Below, piece after piece: positions 6,450-7,012 of a DNA stretch of 7,012 bases. A model generated the notes under the pieces. The model was not told the DNA's origin. It saw only the letters and a program-made list of their open reading frames with translations, and searched no databases. The first letter of the stretch is position 1. Each line of letters starts with the position of its first letter. Made by a program: the position numbers and the translations under genes. This stretch comes from a bacterium (GTDB lineage Bacteria; Cyanobacteriota; Vampirovibrionia; Gastranaerophilales; Gastranaerophilaceae). Where the stretch lies: positions 1 to 7,012 of the forward strand of contig JAKSUP010000073.1 in assembly GCA_024408905.1 (NCBI GenBank), in the 5' to 3' direction.

Positions 6450-6887
6450 ATGGGAAGAAAGAAAAAAGCATCTGTAGGTAAATTTAATTTTATTCATTTT
6501 GGAATAGTATTTATCCTTATGGTTACAGGAGTATATTATTTTGGATTGAATTATGTGCCACAAAAATGGTATGACACCCAATCCATGATGCCAAACAAAC
6601 CCGAAAAATACTATCAAGACCAATGGTGTACAACAGACTTTGGCAGAAAAGAAGTTGTGCTTTGGGATATGACTCGTGTTGACTGTTTATCAAAAGATTA
6701 TGCTATCGAATTTGATTTTGCTAAAAAATGGGCAGAAAGCATAGGACAAGCTCTTTATTATTCCAAAATGACCGGTAAAAAACCTGCCGTCACTTTGATT
6801 TTGACTTCACCAACGGATTATAAATATGTAAAACGAATTGAAAGACTTGATAACGGAATAAAAGTTTTTTTGGTTAAAGCGTATTAG
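6450..6887 (+). CDS. Membrane-anchored protein with a PD-(D/E)XK-like domain, function unknown
   Basis: The 145 residues begin with a basic stretch (GRKKKASVGK), then one hydrophobic segment (about 13-34). This fits an uncleaved N-in anchor with the remainder outside the cytoplasm. The soluble part (about 55-120) carries QWC (58-60), TRVDCL (75-80), AIEFDFAKKWAESIGQALYY (85-104) and KPAVTLIL (111-118). From memory, this resembles a widespread uncharacterised bacterial family with the core RVDCLT, AIEVDFAxKWxEAIGQ. The arrangement D78, E87-x-D89, nearby K92/K93 and Q100-x3-Y104 recalls the PD-(D/E)XK fold with a RecB/Cas4-type QxxxY motif, but the usual lysine of ExK is replaced by D89. Nuclease activity is unproven. 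The ATG has no ribosome-binding site. It lies 58 bases after the decarboxylase, with no evident functional link. Confidence 0.75.
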   Translation: MGRKKKASVGKFNFIHFGIVFILMVTGVYYFGLNYVPQKWYDTQSMMPNKPEKYYQDQWCTTDFGRKEVVLWDMTRVDCLSKDYAIEFDFAKKWAESIGQALYYSKMTGKKPAVTLILTSPTDYKYVKRIERLDNGIKVFLVKAY

Positions 6888-6905
6888 TTATTTTAATAAA
6901 TATTT

Positions 6906-6941
6906 TATACTAACAATTTTTTTATTTTGTGTTTTTATAAT
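6906..6941 (+). promoter_or_regulatory. Candidate -10 elements upstream of the last gene
   Basis: The AT-rich gap 6888-6960 contains TATACT (6906-6911) and a perfect TATAAT (6936-6941). Neither has a recognisable -35 at 16-18 bases. The nearer one would start transcription almost at the ribosome-binding site. These are weak candidates in a very AT-rich stretch, and no clear terminator for the preceding gene is visible. Confidence 0.25.
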
Positions 6942-6947
6942 AAAAAA

Positions 6948-6953
6948 AAGGAG
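6948..6953 (+). promoter_or_regulatory. Strong ribosome-binding site of the last gene
   Basis: AAGGAG lies seven bases before the ATG at 6961. It is as strong as the glgA site, and it marks a real gene start despite only 17 codons being visible. Confidence 0.8.
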
Positions 6954-6960
6954 TGTGTGT

Positions 6961-7012
6961 ATGAAAATTAATAACATTACATCTAATCAAAATTTCGGCG
7001 CAATAAAAGTTG
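6961..7012 (+). CDS. N-terminus of a hypothetical protein, cut by the window end
   Basis: Only 17 codons are visible: MKINNITSNQNFGAIKV. The strong AAGGAG upstream makes the start reliable. The peptide is polar and Asn-rich with no hydrophobic stretch, so it is not a standard signal peptide. From memory, a short leader of the form MKI, a few polar residues, then NFG or NFxG opens many hypothetical proteins in Gastranaerophilales genomes, and this one fits. The function of the protein cannot be stated from this fragment. Confidence 0.7.
   Translation, partial: MKINNITSNQNFGAIKV

Noticed and set aside
1..7012. A mobile element, CRISPR array, toxin-antitoxin pair or defence island
   Set aside because: No transposase, integrase, direct repeat array, terminal inverted repeat or defence-type gene pair is visible. 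The nuclease-like protein alone is membrane-anchored and has no partner typical of a defence system.

Overview
The window is AT-rich, densely coded bacterial chromosome using the standard genetic code. It has seven protein-coding genes, the last cut by the window edge. I see no rRNA, tRNA, CRISPR array, insertion sequence or phage gene. Two things point to a gut bacterium of the non-photosynthetic cyanobacterial sister lineage (Melainabacteria/Gastranaerophilales): the low GC, and the short N-terminal peptide of the last gene (MKINNITSNQNFGAIKV), which resembles a leader I recall from many hypothetical proteins of that group. This placement is a moderate-confidence inference; another low-GC gut lineage is possible.

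Layout. Bases 1-112 hold no gene I can support. A good sigma-70-type promoter (113-141) drives queA (+, tRNA queuosine modification). queA ends one base from the end of the convergent luxS-mtnN pair (-), the two-step route that detoxifies S-adenosylhomocysteine. The 85-base gap upstream of luxS carries an extended -10 promoter and a perfect 10-bp inverted repeat. Next on the minus strand is a second pair, glgA (glycogen synthase) followed 9 bases later by a shortened, degenerate PurD-like ATP-grasp protein. Divergent from glgA is a fold-type I Orn/Lys/Arg decarboxylase (+). It is followed by a small membrane-anchored protein resembling the PD-(D/E)XK nuclease fold (+), then the first 17 codons of a new gene (+) with a strong Shine-Dalgarno sequence.

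How the genes relate. queA consumes S-adenosylmethionine and releases adenine and methionine. MtnN releases adenine from S-adenosylhomocysteine and methylthioadenosine. LuxS recovers homocysteine and makes the AI-2 precursor. The decarboxylase probably feeds polyamine synthesis, whose aminopropyl-transfer steps would yield methylthioadenosine for MtnN. GlgA makes storage glucan. Most of the window is housekeeping metabolism. The less ordinary parts are the PurD-like probable pseudoenzyme in the glgA operon, the anchored nuclease-like protein, the palindrome next to the luxS promoter, and the short leader on the final gene.
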